Positions 31,385 to 39,252 are shown, numbered from the stretch's first letter. The stretch is 43,935 bases of DNA from Prevotella sp. UBA2746 (GCA_002353555.1 DEJO01000039.1:1-43935); one strand, 5' to 3'. A program made the numbers and translations. Notes: a model not told the origin generated them from the letters alone.

Positions 31385-32167
31385 ATGAAAGCGAAGAATC
31401 TGTTCATCTTATTGCTCTTTTGCCTTGCCATGCAGGTGCAGGCAGGCGAAGTTTCTTACTATTTCTGGCAGGGCAAGCTCTCCGGAAATAAGGTCAGGTT
31501 AGCGTGTGCCGTGCAAGACGGTGTGATGACGGGTGAGATGTTCGAGCAGGTCGACGGCGCTCAGCGCAATTACAGCGTGGCAGGATTGTGGAGCGACGGC
31601 ATGTTCGACATCAAGGTCTATGCCGAGGGTGACGGCTACGGAGTAGACTATGCCTATTTCCTGCGTGCAAAGGTGAAGGACAACGAGCTGAAAGGCATCC
31701 TGCAACCCAGTGGCAAGTCATTCAGCCTAAAGAAATTCTCAGACCCCTACGCCCGGCGCATCGACCGTGAACCGGGAGCCTACAGCAGTCCCTATATCGA
31801 GGACAAGGTCTATCGTTTCAGCGGGTGGGACCACGGCGGTGAGTATGTCTATCAGAATGCTGCGGGCGTGACGGGAAAGCTGGAGTTGTGGGGCAACACC
31901 GACGGCACCGACACCTTCCGGCTGAGTATCCTGCGCCATGCCGACGGCAACGGGCGAGGCTCTGATGCCATCGTCGATGCGTCGCATGTCAAGCTGCCGC
32001 GTTATGGAGACTTTGAGTATACCATTCCCTATTGCAGCTACACCTTTAAGGTGACCTTCTACGACCACTTCCTCGTCGTACGAACCCTTGCAGGCAATGC
32101 CGCCCAGTGCTTCGGCAGCGGTGCAGCCATCACCGGCATCTATGTCCTCATACCTGCGAAAGGGTAG
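31385..32167 (+). CDS. Secreted protein of unknown function
   Basis: 260 residues from ATG 31385 with a signal peptide (MKAKNLFILLLFCLAMQVQA). The mature chain begins GEVSYYFWQGKLSGNKVRLACAV in parts and shows repeating beta-strand patterns (VMTGEMFEQVDGA, NYSVAGLWSDGMFDIKVY, LKGILQPSGKSFSLKKF), as in jelly-roll or lipocalin-like folds. The second half contains YRFSGWDHGGEYVYQNAAG, GKLELWGNTDG, RLSILRHADG and FKVTFYDHFLVVRTL, another set of strands. I do not recognise a family or catalytic motif. It is divergent from the polysaccharide export operon and may be periplasmic. The end runs directly into a broken gene. Confidence 0.75.
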   Translation: MKAKNLFILLLFCLAMQVQAGEVSYYFWQGKLSGNKVRLACAVQDGVMTGEMFEQVDGAQRNYSVAGLWSDGMFDIKVYAEGDGYGVDYAYFLRAKVKDNELKGILQPSGKSFSLKKFSDPYARRIDREPGAYSSPYIEDKVYRFSGWDHGGEYVYQNAAGVTGKLELWGNTDGTDTFRLSILRHADGNGRGSDAIVDASHVKLPRYGDFEYTIPYCSYTFKVTFYDHFLVVRTLAGNAAQCFGSGAAITGIYVLIPAKG

Positions 32168-32393
32168 AGGCTTGCAAGGTCAGAGCTATGCCATCCCCAC
32201 GATGCAGGGCGGTGTGGAAACCATCCGTCCGTATGTCGATGAGTTCATCCAGTTTGCCAAGCAGCACCCCGAACTGACATTCCTCGTCACTCGCATCGGC
32301 TGTGGTATCGCCGGCTTCACGGATGATGAAATCTCCCCGCTGTTCGAGTCAGCGCATGGTGTGGAGAATATCGTGCTGCCTCCGAATTGGTAA
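32158..32393 (+). pseudogene. C-terminal fragment of a conserved hypothetical protein
   Basis: Starting with GRGLQGQSYAIPTMQGG just where the previous gene ends, this reading continues with PYVDEFIQFAKQHPELTF, LVTRIGCGIAGFTDDEISPLF and ENIVLPPNW, then a stop at 32391-32393. These are the typical last about 75 residues of a conserved bacterial protein (A1S_2505-like, from memory), normally of about 150 or more residues. The N-terminal portion is missing and no fitting start is present. An in-frame ATG at 32088 lies inside the upstream gene and would give unrelated N-terminal residues. It looks like a truncated relic left by a deletion. Confidence 0.55.
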
Positions 32394-32448
32394 ATTTATA
32401 AAGGTTTGTTGTCGGTAAATAGGTTTCCAGGTGAAGAAAGAAAATGTG

Positions 32449-32919
32449 ATGATTCGCAAGGCAGGACGGCAGGACGTTCCGTTGCTGTTGGAGTTCATCA
32501 GGGGCATTGCCCGATTCGGTAAGATGGAGGACGAGGTGATTGCCTCTCCGGAGGTACTGGAGTGGGAGATGTTCGATGAGCACAGGGCTGAGGCGGTGTT
32601 TGCTGTGGTGGATGGACGTGAGGTGGGCTTCGCCATCTACTTCTACAACTTCTCAACGTTCATCGGACACTCAGGGCTGTATTTGGAGGACTTGTTCGTG
32701 TTGCCGGAATATCGGGGCAAGGGCTATGGGAAGGCTTTGCTGCTGCACCTGGTGGAGATTGCACATAAACACCATTGCGGACGGATGGAGTGGATGAGTC
32801 TCGCCTGGAACAAGCCCGGCAATGACTTCTATCGCTCACTCGGTGCCGTGCCGATAGACGACTGTACGGTGTATCGGCTGGATGCTGCGGCAATGGAGCG
32901 GTTATACAAAGAATCTTGA
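32449..32919 (+). CDS. GNAT-family N-acetyltransferase
   Basis: 156 residues from ATG 32449; GTG 32431 would add six residues and is a possible alternative. The N-terminus MIRKAGRQDVPLLLEFIR is the usual GNAT opening. The central strand LYLEDLFVLPEYRGKGYGKALLLHL at about 83-107 holds motif A with the acetyl-CoA-binding R-G-x-G-x-G/A, and SLAWNKPGNDFYRSLGAV at about 121-138 is motif B with the conserved N-x-x-x-x-x-F-Y. The shape resembles diamine (spermidine/thialysine) acetyltransferases, which share LEDLFV and WNxxxxxFY, so a small amine or amino-acid substrate is plausible. It is cytoplasmic. A strong bidirectional terminator overlaps its stop codon. Confidence 0.85.
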   Translation: MIRKAGRQDVPLLLEFIRGIARFGKMEDEVIASPEVLEWEMFDEHRAEAVFAVVDGREVGFAIYFYNFSTFIGHSGLYLEDLFVLPEYRGKGYGKALLLHLVEIAHKHHCGRMEWMSLAWNKPGNDFYRSLGAVPIDDCTVYRLDAAAMERLYKES

Positions 32920-32945
32920 AGTATGATGATTATACTTCAAGATTC
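32911..32945. terminator. Bidirectional terminator between the GNAT gene and ssrA
   Basis: A perfect 14-pair inverted repeat: GAATCTTGAAGTAT at 32911-32924, a 7-base loop, and its complement at 32932-32945, followed by CTTTTCC on the plus strand and preceded by TTTGTATAACC on the minus strand. The stop codon of the acetyltransferase lies inside the 5' arm. It separates two convergent transcripts. Confidence 0.8.
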
Positions 32946-32970
32946 CTTTTCCATGTCTATTTTACTATGC

Positions 32971-33372
32971 TGTGGACCTGGTGGGAGTCGAACCCACGTC
33001 CGCACAAGGAAACCATACGCTTTCTACACGCTTATTCCAGCCTTCGGTTTTCGAACAGCGGCAAGACCTGGACCACCAACCGCTGCCTTATCCCCAAAAG
33101 TTTCATCCCAATGCCGGGGCGTCAGTGAGACTATTTCCGATTTGTCTGCGCCGCTGGGTCAAGAAGATTCGGAACAAGATCTCTTGAGCGACGTCTCGTT
33201 CCCCTGCCTTGCAAGGGAATTAAGCCAAGTAGTCTACTATACTTCGACTAGGCAGCGAGAGCATACTCATTGTTGCCAATTAATTGTTTGTTCACTCAGT
33301 TTTAGGAGGTAGCCAACGAGCCTCCGCGTGCTTACGTACCGCCTCGTCTTGCCGTCAAATCCAGTCAAGCCC
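32971..33372 (-). ncRNA. ssrA: Transfer-messenger RNA (tmRNA)
   Basis: About 402 bases on the minus strand. The 5' end GGGCTTGACTGGATTTGACGG (from 33372) pairs with the 3' CAGGTCC (32980-32974) into a 7-pair acceptor stem with one G-U and one U-G pair. GTGGGTTCGACTCCCACC gives the T-arm. The middle holds the tag reading frame at 33277-33248 and pseudoknot-like GC-rich arms. The molecule enters stalled ribosomes charged with alanine and adds a degradation tag. The encoded end is ACAG after the stem rather than ACCA, so the CCA end is probably added by an enzyme. A consensus promoter lies at 33431-33401; about 20 leader bases would be removed by RNase P. Confidence 0.95.
33248..33277 (-). other. 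tmRNA tag reading frame
   Basis: Read on the minus strand: GGC AAC AAT GAG TAT GCT CTC GCT GCC TAG, encoding G-N-N-E-Y-A-L-A-A and stop. The Y-A-L-A-A end is the proteolysis signal common to tmRNA tags. Taking GGC as the resume codon is an inference from the Bacteroidales pattern. Confidence 0.85.
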
Positions 33373-33400
33373 AAAAACGATAGTGCCATTTTCGTGGGTG

Positions 33401-33431
33401 CAAAGATACGATTAAGCGAGGACAATGCAAA
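33401..33431 (-). promoter_or_regulatory. ssrA promoter
   Basis: On the minus strand, TTTG at 33431-33428, a 19-base spacer and TATCTTTG at 33408-33401, a perfect Bacteroidetes promoter. Transcription should start near 33394. Confidence 0.8.
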
Positions 33432-33493
33432 AGAAAAATTGATTTTTCCACTATTTTAGGAGTTTTTTCCCCTGTTTATTTAAATAGAATGTG

Positions 33494-33501
33494 TACTTTT
33501 G
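33494..33501 (+). promoter_or_regulatory. -7 element for the pectin esterase gene
   Basis: TACTTTTG is a full -7 match. No good -33 TTTG is found 19-21 bases upstream. The leader to ATG 33561 would be about 50 bases. Its position shows that an in-frame ATG at 33489 cannot be the start. Confidence 0.55.
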
Positions 33502-33560
33502 CACAATCATTGCAGAAGAAAAACATGTATTTATCAACTATAACTAAAAACGTATTATTT

Positions 33561-36500
33561 ATGAAACACAAAGTAATTCAATGGCTTCTGCTTGTGATGG
33601 CCGTGTTGTTTAGCGGTCAGATGCAGGCTCAGAAGAAAGTTCACACCATTGGCGACTCTACGATGCAGCCTCATGATGATGAGAACGATCCGGAGCGCGG
33701 ATGGGGAATGTACTTGGGTAACTTCCTCACCAATGGGTGGACGAGTGTGAACTATGCCAAGGGCGGCCGCGATGCCCGTGGTGGTTACGAGGAATTATGG
33801 CAAAATGCCAAGAAGAATGTCTCTGCCGGCGACTATGTCATCATCCAGTTCGGCCACAACGACGGTAAGTACAGCGGTGCCGACAACCTGGAGATACAGG
33901 AGTACTATAAGTCCGACGCAGCAGCTGCCGACTTCGTGGCAGCGGTGAAGTCAGACGGTCGCGGAACGACCCCCTCGACGACCTACAAGGCATGGCTGAA
34001 GAAGATTATCGACGAGGTGAAGGCTAAGGGTGCCATACCTGTTCTGGCATCTCCCGTATGCCGTGACGGATGGAGCGGCAACAAAGTGAGCCGCAGTGCC
34101 CGCCACGACCTTGGCGGAAAATACTGCGTTGTCGGCGACCCCTATGCCTACGATAGCAAGAACGGTTGGAAGCTGACGGGTTCTCACAGCGTCCCTGAAG
34201 GCGACCACACCATGGACTACCCCTACCACATGAAGCAGCTGGCTGATGCTGAAGGTGTATACTTCATTGATATGACGACCGCTACAGCCCAGTGCTACGA
34301 GGAATATGGACCTACGGAGTGCTATAACACCCTCTTCGACAAGGCACCGAAGGCAGTAGACCATACACATTATAATATGACAGGAGCACTGACGGCGGCA
34401 CGCCTCTGTGCACAGCTGATGAAAGACCAGGGCATCCTTGCCGAAAACATCTATATTCCTACTGAGCTGGCTGTGAACCCGCAGCAGGCTGACCTGGGAG
34501 AGGCTTACGTGGGACAGAGTGCCATGAAGGAGTTGACACTCAGCGGTCTGGGGCTCGATCCTTCTGCCGGCACCATTACCGTCACAGCCACCGAGGGCAT
34601 AGACCTGTCGTTCGACAAGTCTTCCTGGCAGAGCTCCATCTCTACCGACTACAGCAACGGCAGCATCGTCAAGAGCTTCTATGCACGTATGATGCTGAGC
34701 TCTGTCGGTCAGAAGACGGGAACCATCACCGTCAGCTTAGGTACTACCAACATTGAAGTTCCCGTTACCGCCAATGCCATCGAGCTGGGTGGCGGCGACC
34801 CGTTCACCGTGACCTGGGACCTGAATGCCGCCGACAACTATGTTGTTGAGGGACAGGCTTCAGCCAGCGATGTGACGTTGGCAGGAATGATGAAGTACAA
34901 GAACCAGAGTGGCAACGGTATACTCGTGGCTCCTACTGGTGAAGGCACCTGGCAGGCAGCCGAAGACGACTCGCCGAACCAGTATGTGCAGTTCACCGTC
35001 ACCGCTCCCGAAGGTCGCAAGCTCGACATCAACCAGATAGGCTTGAAGGTAGGCGCTTGGGGTGGCAACACGCTCAAATGCCATATCTACTATTCTACCG
35101 ACGGCTTTGTTACCCGCCACTCCCTGAATGCTCCCTCCAGCATGACCAACAAGGAGATGTACGAGGTCAGCGCGGCTCCCGTCGTCAAGCTCGACGAGGG
35201 CGACCAGCTGCAAGTTCGTGTCTATCCTTGGAACACGCTGGGCAACAGCGGCAAGTGGGTATGCATCTCCAATGTGGTCATCGGCGGTCAGTCGAAGGAT
35301 GCTGCGGGAGTGAACATCAACGGCACCATTGCTTACGCCTTGGACAAGGGCGGTCTCAGTCAGGGCGACGATGTCGTCTTCACCCCCAACGAGCTCAGTG
35401 CCGGCTTTGCCGGTAAGTCATGGACGGCAGGCAGCTTGCTCACCGTCGAGGGCTCGACCGTCTATGACGACGGCACTAACAAGACCACGCAGACGCGCAT
35501 CTACAATGCCGCTGAGAAGACGGCTCTTCCCGGTTCAGCCACCCAGGACAACACCCTCACGCTGACGCTCACGCCGGAAGACGGCTTTTCGTTCGTACCT
35601 TCCAAGGTCAGCTTCCAGGCATCCCGCTTCGGCACCGACGGCGGTAAGATAGGCTTGACGGTTGAGGCAGGTGCCGACAGCCAGGTGCTCGTCACCAACG
35701 GCGACGTGAACCGCAGTGGCAAGAAGCTGGAACTCAAGGCTTTTGCCGAGGCCGTCAACGGCATTACCGCTACTGCCGACAACCCCCTGAAGCTCAACTT
35801 CGCCTTCCTCGGACTTGGCGGAACCAAGACGATGGGACTCTCCAACGTCGTCATCGAGGGAACCCTCGTGGGTGCTGCCGCCCAGGTCACCAAGTATGTG
35901 CTCAATACGCAGGTAGCCCCTGCCGAGGCAGGCTCCATCACTCGTGAGCCCGACCTTGCACAATATAAAGAAGGTACTGTGGTGACGCTGAAGGCCTCCA
36001 AGAACTTCGGCTATAAGTTCAAGGAGTGGCAGGACGGCAACGGCACCGTTGTCGCTACCGATGCTCAGACTACCATCACGATGGATGCCGAGAAGACCAT
36101 GAAGGCGGTCTACGAGGCGGTGCCTGTCTATACCGTCAAGACCAAAGCCACCAACGATACCGAGCTGAGCTTGGGCAGCGTCACGCTCACCCCCAACGAC
36201 CATGAGGGTCAGTATGAGGCTGGCACGAAGATTACCGCCGTTGCCAACGAAAGCAAGATCCTGAAGTTCCTCAGCTGGACCGATGAGAACGAGAATGCCG
36301 GTACTACGGCTACCCGCGAGCTGACCGTCAACGGCGACATGACCCTTGTTGCCAACTACGAGGTGCAGGACTTCATTGCCGTCTTCGATGCCAGCAAGAC
36401 GGAGTCCTATGCCTACGAGGGACAGGGCGGCTACCCGTATGTTGCCGACGAGACATGGGACAAGGAGCGCAACACCAGCGCAGCCATCGTCAAGGTGAGC

Positions 36501-38657
36501 GACGGCTCCCTCGTCTATTCCAACCCCGACAAGTCGGGAACTCCCGTTGTCCGCAACCGCGTGAAGGTGGTTGTCGACGGTGTCAACGGACTCTATCAGA
36601 ACGGCTACCGTACCTCCGACATCGCCTGGCAGTACCAGTTCTCTACCAAGGGCTTCACCTCTGCCACCTTCGTGGCTGACATGGCAGCCAAGAATGCCGC
36701 CACCAAGCAGTGGAAGGCACAGATAGCCGTCGGCGACGGCGCATTCGAAGCCCTGGGCGAAGGCTGGGAGATGACCGCCAATGCCGTCAAGCCCCTTAGC
36801 TTCACCCTTCCTGCTGCCGCCATCGGTCAGGAGAAGGTGGTCATCCGCATCATGGGTGACGGCACGGAGGTCATCAACGACAACAGCGGCAAGTACGTCT
36901 TCGACAAGAAGTGTTACGACCTCGACTATACTTCCAACTCAGAGAGTGGCGTGGGCAACGTCTACGTGCTCGGCGATGCTGAGTTCGTTGCTGACGAGGT
37001 AGCTCCGAAGTGTATCGACGCAGTACCGGCAGACGGTGCCACGGGTGTGAGTGCTTCGGGTAAGGTCACCTTCTCCTTCGACGAGCGCATCGTGCCGGTA
37101 GAGGGAGCTCCCGCAGCTACGCTCAACGGCCATGCCGTCAGCCCCACATGGAGCAACAAGTCGGTGAGCTTCGACTACAGCGGTCTCGACTACGGCACCG
37201 CCTACACCTTCGTCCTGCCTGCCAACTACGTGCAGGACCGCTCCGGCAACAAGTTCGCCGAGCAGAAGACCGTAGCCTTCACCACGATGGAGCGCCCTGT
37301 GGTGACGAAGGCACTCTACGACTTCATCGTTCCTGACGACGGCACCGTCACCCAGGCGCTGGCCGCCGCCAACGGGCGTGAAGACAAGAGCGTGCGCTAC
37401 CGCATCTTCCTCAAGAACGGCACATACACCTTCGACACCAACGGCACCACCACGGGCGGCGACGGCAAGACCTATCCCGACCCGCGCTCTTACCTCACCG
37501 CTGCCAACACCAGCTTCATCGGCGAGAGCATGGAGGGAGTCGTCATCACCAACATCACCCCCGACGCCGACGCGATAGGGTGGAACAACGGCTGGGGCAT
37601 AGTCTGTCCGATAGAGGGCATCGGCAATGCCGACGTGCTCTGCATCCAGAACGGTGCCGACAACAGCTACTTCCAGAACCTCACCATCAAGTCGTCGATG
37701 GGCGACGGCCACGGACGCGACATCGCCCTGCAGGACTACTCCAACCACACCATCTTCAAGGATGCGTGCCTCTGGGCTTACCAGGACACCTACGTCTCGC
37801 GCAACAACCAGTTCTACTTCGAGGGCGGTGCCATCCGCGGACGCACCGACTTCATCTGCGGCAGCGGCGACGTCTTCTTCAACAAGGTTGACCTCATCAT
37901 GTGCCAGGAGGGTGGCTACGTCGTTGCTCCCCAGGGCAACAGCAAGTACGGCTACGTCTTCAAGGACTGCGCCATCAAGGGAGGCACCAGCAAGGTCAAC
38001 AACAACTACTTCCTCGGACGTGCATGGTCGGCAGCTGCCGAAGCCTACTTCATCAACACCACGATGGAGGCGCAGCCCAAGACGGCGGGATGGTCCGACT
38101 GGAACAACGGGCCGACACGGTTTGCCGAATACCACTCCGTGGCGGAAAACGGCGCCGTCATAGACCTCAGCGGCCGTGCCAAGACCATCAACGACACCCC
38201 CAACAGCCCCGTGCTCAGCGAAGAAGAGGCAGCCACCATCGGCAACATGGCTTCCACCTTCGGCGACTGGCTGCCCACGCTCTACACCGAGCAGGCACCC
38301 GTGCCGTCCGACGTGAAGGCCGAGGGCGCAACGCTCACTTGGACGGGCAGCGACTATGCCCTGCTCTATGCTGTCTGCTTAGACGGCAGCGTCGTCGCCT
38401 TCACCACCGAGCCTGCCTACACCGCCACGCAGAACGGCACCTACACCGTCCGCGCTGCCAACGAGATGGGCGGCCTGAGCGCCCCGTCGGAGGCTGCCGT
38501 TGTCACCGACGTTACTGGCATCCGTGGCGTTTCACTAAATGACAAAGTAGAAATGACAAATGACAATGCCCCCATGTACAACCTCGCCGGTCAGCGTGTC
38601 GGCAAAGACTACAAGGGCATCGTCATCCGGAACGGTAAAAAGGTCGTGATGAAGTGA
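33561..38657 (+). CDS. Secreted bifunctional pectin esterase (CE12-like acetylesterase + CE8 methylesterase)
   Basis: 1698 residues; ATG 33561 opens a signal peptide (MKHKVIQWLLLVMAVLFSGQ, then MQAQ). Residues 25 to about 310 are an SGNH hydrolase of the rhamnogalacturonan acetylesterase type: GDSTM 31-35 (Ser 33), GGRD, GHND 98-101 and DHTH 267-270 (catalytic Asp and His). A long middle part carries Ig-like and carbohydrate-binding-like beta domains, InlB B-repeat-like units near 780-960 (KASKNFGYKFKEWQDGNG, VANYEV) and an SbsA-type Ig domain (VPADGATGVSASGKVTFSFDE) near 1155-1240. Residues about 1250-1540 are a pectin methylesterase beta-helix with QDT (Asp 1409), DFICG (Asp 1430) and LGRAW (Arg 1487). 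It ends with MYNLAGQRVGKDYKG and NGKKVVMK, a surface-targeting-type module. It would remove acetyl and methyl groups from pectin ahead of the GH28 enzyme encoded downstream. Confidence 0.88.
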   Translation: MKHKVIQWLLLVMAVLFSGQMQAQKKVHTIGDSTMQPHDDENDPERGWGMYLGNFLTNGWTSVNYAKGGRDARGGYEELWQNAKKNVSAGDYVIIQFGHNDGKYSGADNLEIQEYYKSDAAAADFVAAVKSDGRGTTPSTTYKAWLKKIIDEVKAKGAIPVLASPVCRDGWSGNKVSRSARHDLGGKYCVVGDPYAYDSKNGWKLTGSHSVPEGDHTMDYPYHMKQLADAEGVYFIDMTTATAQCYEEYGPTECYNTLFDKAPKAVDHTHYNMTGALTAARLCAQLMKDQGILAENIYIPTELAVNPQQADLGEAYVGQSAMKELTLSGLGLDPSAGTITVTATEGIDLSFDKSSWQSSISTDYSNGSIVKSFYARMMLSSVGQKTGTITVSLGTTNIEVPVTANAIELGGGDPFTVTWDLNAADNYVVEGQASASDVTLAGMMKYKNQSGNGILVAPTGEGTWQAAEDDSPNQYVQFTVTAPEGRKLDINQIGLKVGAWGGNTLKCHIYYSTDGFVTRHSLNAPSSMTNKEMYEVSAAPVVKLDEGDQLQVRVYPWNTLGNSGKWVCISNVVIGGQSKDAAGVNINGTIAYALDKGGLSQGDDVVFTPNELSAGFAGKSWTAGSLLTVEGSTVYDDGTNKTTQTRIYNAAEKTALPGSATQDNTLTLTLTPEDGFSFVPSKVSFQASRFGTDGGKIGLTVEAGADSQVLVTNGDVNRSGKKLELKAFAEAVNGITATADNPLKLNFAFLGLGGTKTMGLSNVVIEGTLVGAAAQVTKYVLNTQVAPAEAGSITREPDLAQYKEGTVVTLKASKNFGYKFKEWQDGNGTVVATDAQTTITMDAEKTMKAVYEAVPVYTVKTKATNDTELSLGSVTLTPNDHEGQYEAGTKITAVANESKILKFLSWTDENENAGTTATRELTVNGDMTLVANYEVQDFIAVFDASKTESYAYEGQGGYPYVADETWDKERNTSAAIVKVSDGSLVYSNPDKSGTPVVRNRVKVVVDGVNGLYQNGYRTSDIAWQYQFSTKGFTSATFVADMAAKNAATKQWKAQIAVGDGAFEALGEGWEMTANAVKPLSFTLPAAAIGQEKVVIRIMGDGTEVINDNSGKYVFDKKCYDLDYTSNSESGVGNVYVLGDAEFVADEVAPKCIDAVPADGATGVSASGKVTFSFDERIVPVEGAPAATLNGHAVSPTWSNKSVSFDYSGLDYGTAYTFVLPANYVQDRSGNKFAEQKTVAFTTMERPVVTKALYDFIVPDDGTVTQALAAANGREDKSVRYRIFLKNGTYTFDTNGTTTGGDGKTYPDPRSYLTAANTSFIGESMEGVVITNITPDADAIGWNNGWGIVCPIEGIGNADVLCIQNGADNSYFQNLTIKSSMGDGHGRDIALQDYSNHTIFKDACLWAYQDTYVSRNNQFYFEGGAIRGRTDFICGSGDVFFNKVDLIMCQEGGYVVAPQGNSKYGYVFKDCAIKGGTSKVNNNYFLGRAWSAAAEAYFINTTMEAQPKTAGWSDWNNGPTRFAEYHSVAENGAVIDLSGRAKTINDTPNSPVLSEEEAATIGNMASTFGDWLPTLYTEQAPVPSDVKAEGATLTWTGSDYALLYAVCLDGSVVAFTTEPAYTATQNGTYTVRAANEMGGLSAPSEAAVVTDVTGIRGVSLNDKVEMTNDNAPMYNLAGQRVGKDYKGIVIRNGKKVVMK
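38537..38568 (+). repeat. In-frame AAATGACA repeat before the C-terminal module
   Basis: AAATGACAAAGTAG, AAATGACA and AATGACAATG follow one another within the coding sequence just before the YNLAGQRVG module. They encode a low-complexity linker (LNDKVEMTNDN). Comparable short repeats occur in the other surface protein at 43795-43827 and in spacers at 10386-10449. Confidence 0.6.
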
Positions 38658-38733
38658 GCGAAGAGTTGAGCTTGCTCAAACTCTTCCGAACGTGAACGAA
38701 CTCGACAAAGTCAAGGTCGTGATGAAGTGAGCG
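38640..38733 (+). repeat. Post-stop duplicated-tail element, copy A
   Basis: A 21-base sequence covering the last codons and stop of the pectin esterase gene (38640-38660, beginning AAGGTCGTGATGAAG) recurs exactly at 38713-38733. Between them lie a hairpin (AGAGTTGAGC with GCTCAAACTCT, one bulge) at 38661-38683, TCCGAA at 38684-38689 or nearby, and a spacer with AACGAACTCGA. The second copy again encodes K-V-V-M-K and a stop in a short open frame. Copy B with the same order lies on the minus strand at 43713-43628. Confidence 0.75.
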
Positions 38734-38762
38734 CAATGCCCACTCCTTCCACCTATATCCTC

Positions 38763-38804
38763 AAGAAAAGTTCCCTATACCCCTGTAGGGAGCTTTTCTT
38801 TTTT
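38763..38804 (+). terminator. Strong intrinsic terminator
   Basis: A 15-pair stem, AAGAAAAGTTCCCTA (38763-38777) with TAGGGAGCTTTTCTT (38786-38800), one G-U pair and an 8-base loop, is followed by TTTT. It would end the pectin esterase transcript. The reverse reading also ends in a T-rich run, so it may act both ways. Confidence 0.8.
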
Positions 38805-39252
38805 CTGTTGTTGCCAGAGTTTCTATATACATTATCCAATTTATATAGTCCGTGCTGGCGTGGGCTAACTGCGTTGTCTATCCTGTAAAACTCTTTGAAT
38901 ACTCCTTTAACCTCTTCCTCTGTGAAGCCCTCTGTGTCCTCTGTGCCTCTGTGTGAGTTTTCTTTTAACAACGGAAAGAGCGGAAAGAACGGAAAAATCA
39001 TCCCTGACGGGATGATAAAAATCTGTGGTCATCCGAGCAATCTGTGGTCAACTCAAACCTTTTGACACGTGTCAAAAACGTTTCCGACACGTGTCAGAAG
39101 GTTTTTCGACACGTGTCAGAAGATTCGGAAAAAGTATTTTCGGAACTTCATCTGCACGACATTTGCATTTCATTCCTGCCCTGTAGCCACTTTATTTCCA
39201 CTTTGATAGAAGGTACTTTCGCTCGGAAATAAAAATAAAAGTAAACTTTCAT
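38805..39252. repeat. Repeat-rich non-coding stretch before the polygalacturonase gene
   Basis: No gene is supported here. It contains CTCTGTG-type units (CCTCTGTGAAGC, CCTCTGTGTC, CTCTGTGC, CTCTGTGTG) at 38917-38957, then three CGGAAAGA-like units at 38973-38996. Next is an 8-pair hairpin ATCATCCC-TGAC-GGGATGAT at 38997-39016, two exact copies of ATCTGTGGTCA at 39021-39031 and 39040-39050, and the three palindromes at 39064-39117. After 39120 nothing stands out until the promoter. Confidence 0.65.
39064..39117. promoter_or_regulatory. Three GACACGTGTC palindromes with 22-base period
   Basis: The 10-base perfect palindrome GACACGTGTC is found at 39064-39073, 39086-39095 and 39108-39117. The centres are exactly 22 bases apart, two turns of the helix, so all three present the same face. 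They lie about 170-225 bases upstream of the predicted start of the GH28 gene. They could be operators for a dimeric regulator or part of a dispersed repeat. Confidence 0.6.

Noticed and set aside
32971..33000. tRNA gene suggested by the T-arm-like GGTTCGACTCCCACC
   Set aside because: It is the 3' domain of tmRNA; no anticodon arm at tRNA distance exists.
33489..33560. Longer N-terminus for the pectin esterase from ATG 33489
   Set aside because: It would start upstream of the -7 box at 33494-33501 and place 24 odd residues before a good signal peptide.
36939..38135. 398-codon open frame antisense to the CE8 domain
   Set aside because: Long antisense frames arise from the G/C-rich codon bias of this gene; the sense strand has clear catalytic motifs. 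The same holds for 39357-40526, 8901-10019 and 4277-5182.
38640..38733. Diversity-generating retroelement (template/variable repeat with hairpin)
   Set aside because: No reverse transcriptase is present, and the mismatches between the repeated tails are not confined to adenines.
38753..39001. Minus-strand open frame of 82 codons containing H-R-G-T-E-D-T-E
   Set aside because: It covers a terminator hairpin and simple repeats, has no promoter or fold, and the motif is the known chance reading of the CTCTGTG repeat.
39064..39117. CRISPR array
   Set aside because: The repeats are only 10-base palindromes with 12-base gaps, and no cas genes are present.
39044..39232. Plus-strand open frame across the three palindromes
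   Set aside because: Its coding is explained by the 22-base repeats (D-T-C-Q-K-V-F and similar); no signal, promoter or conserved pattern.
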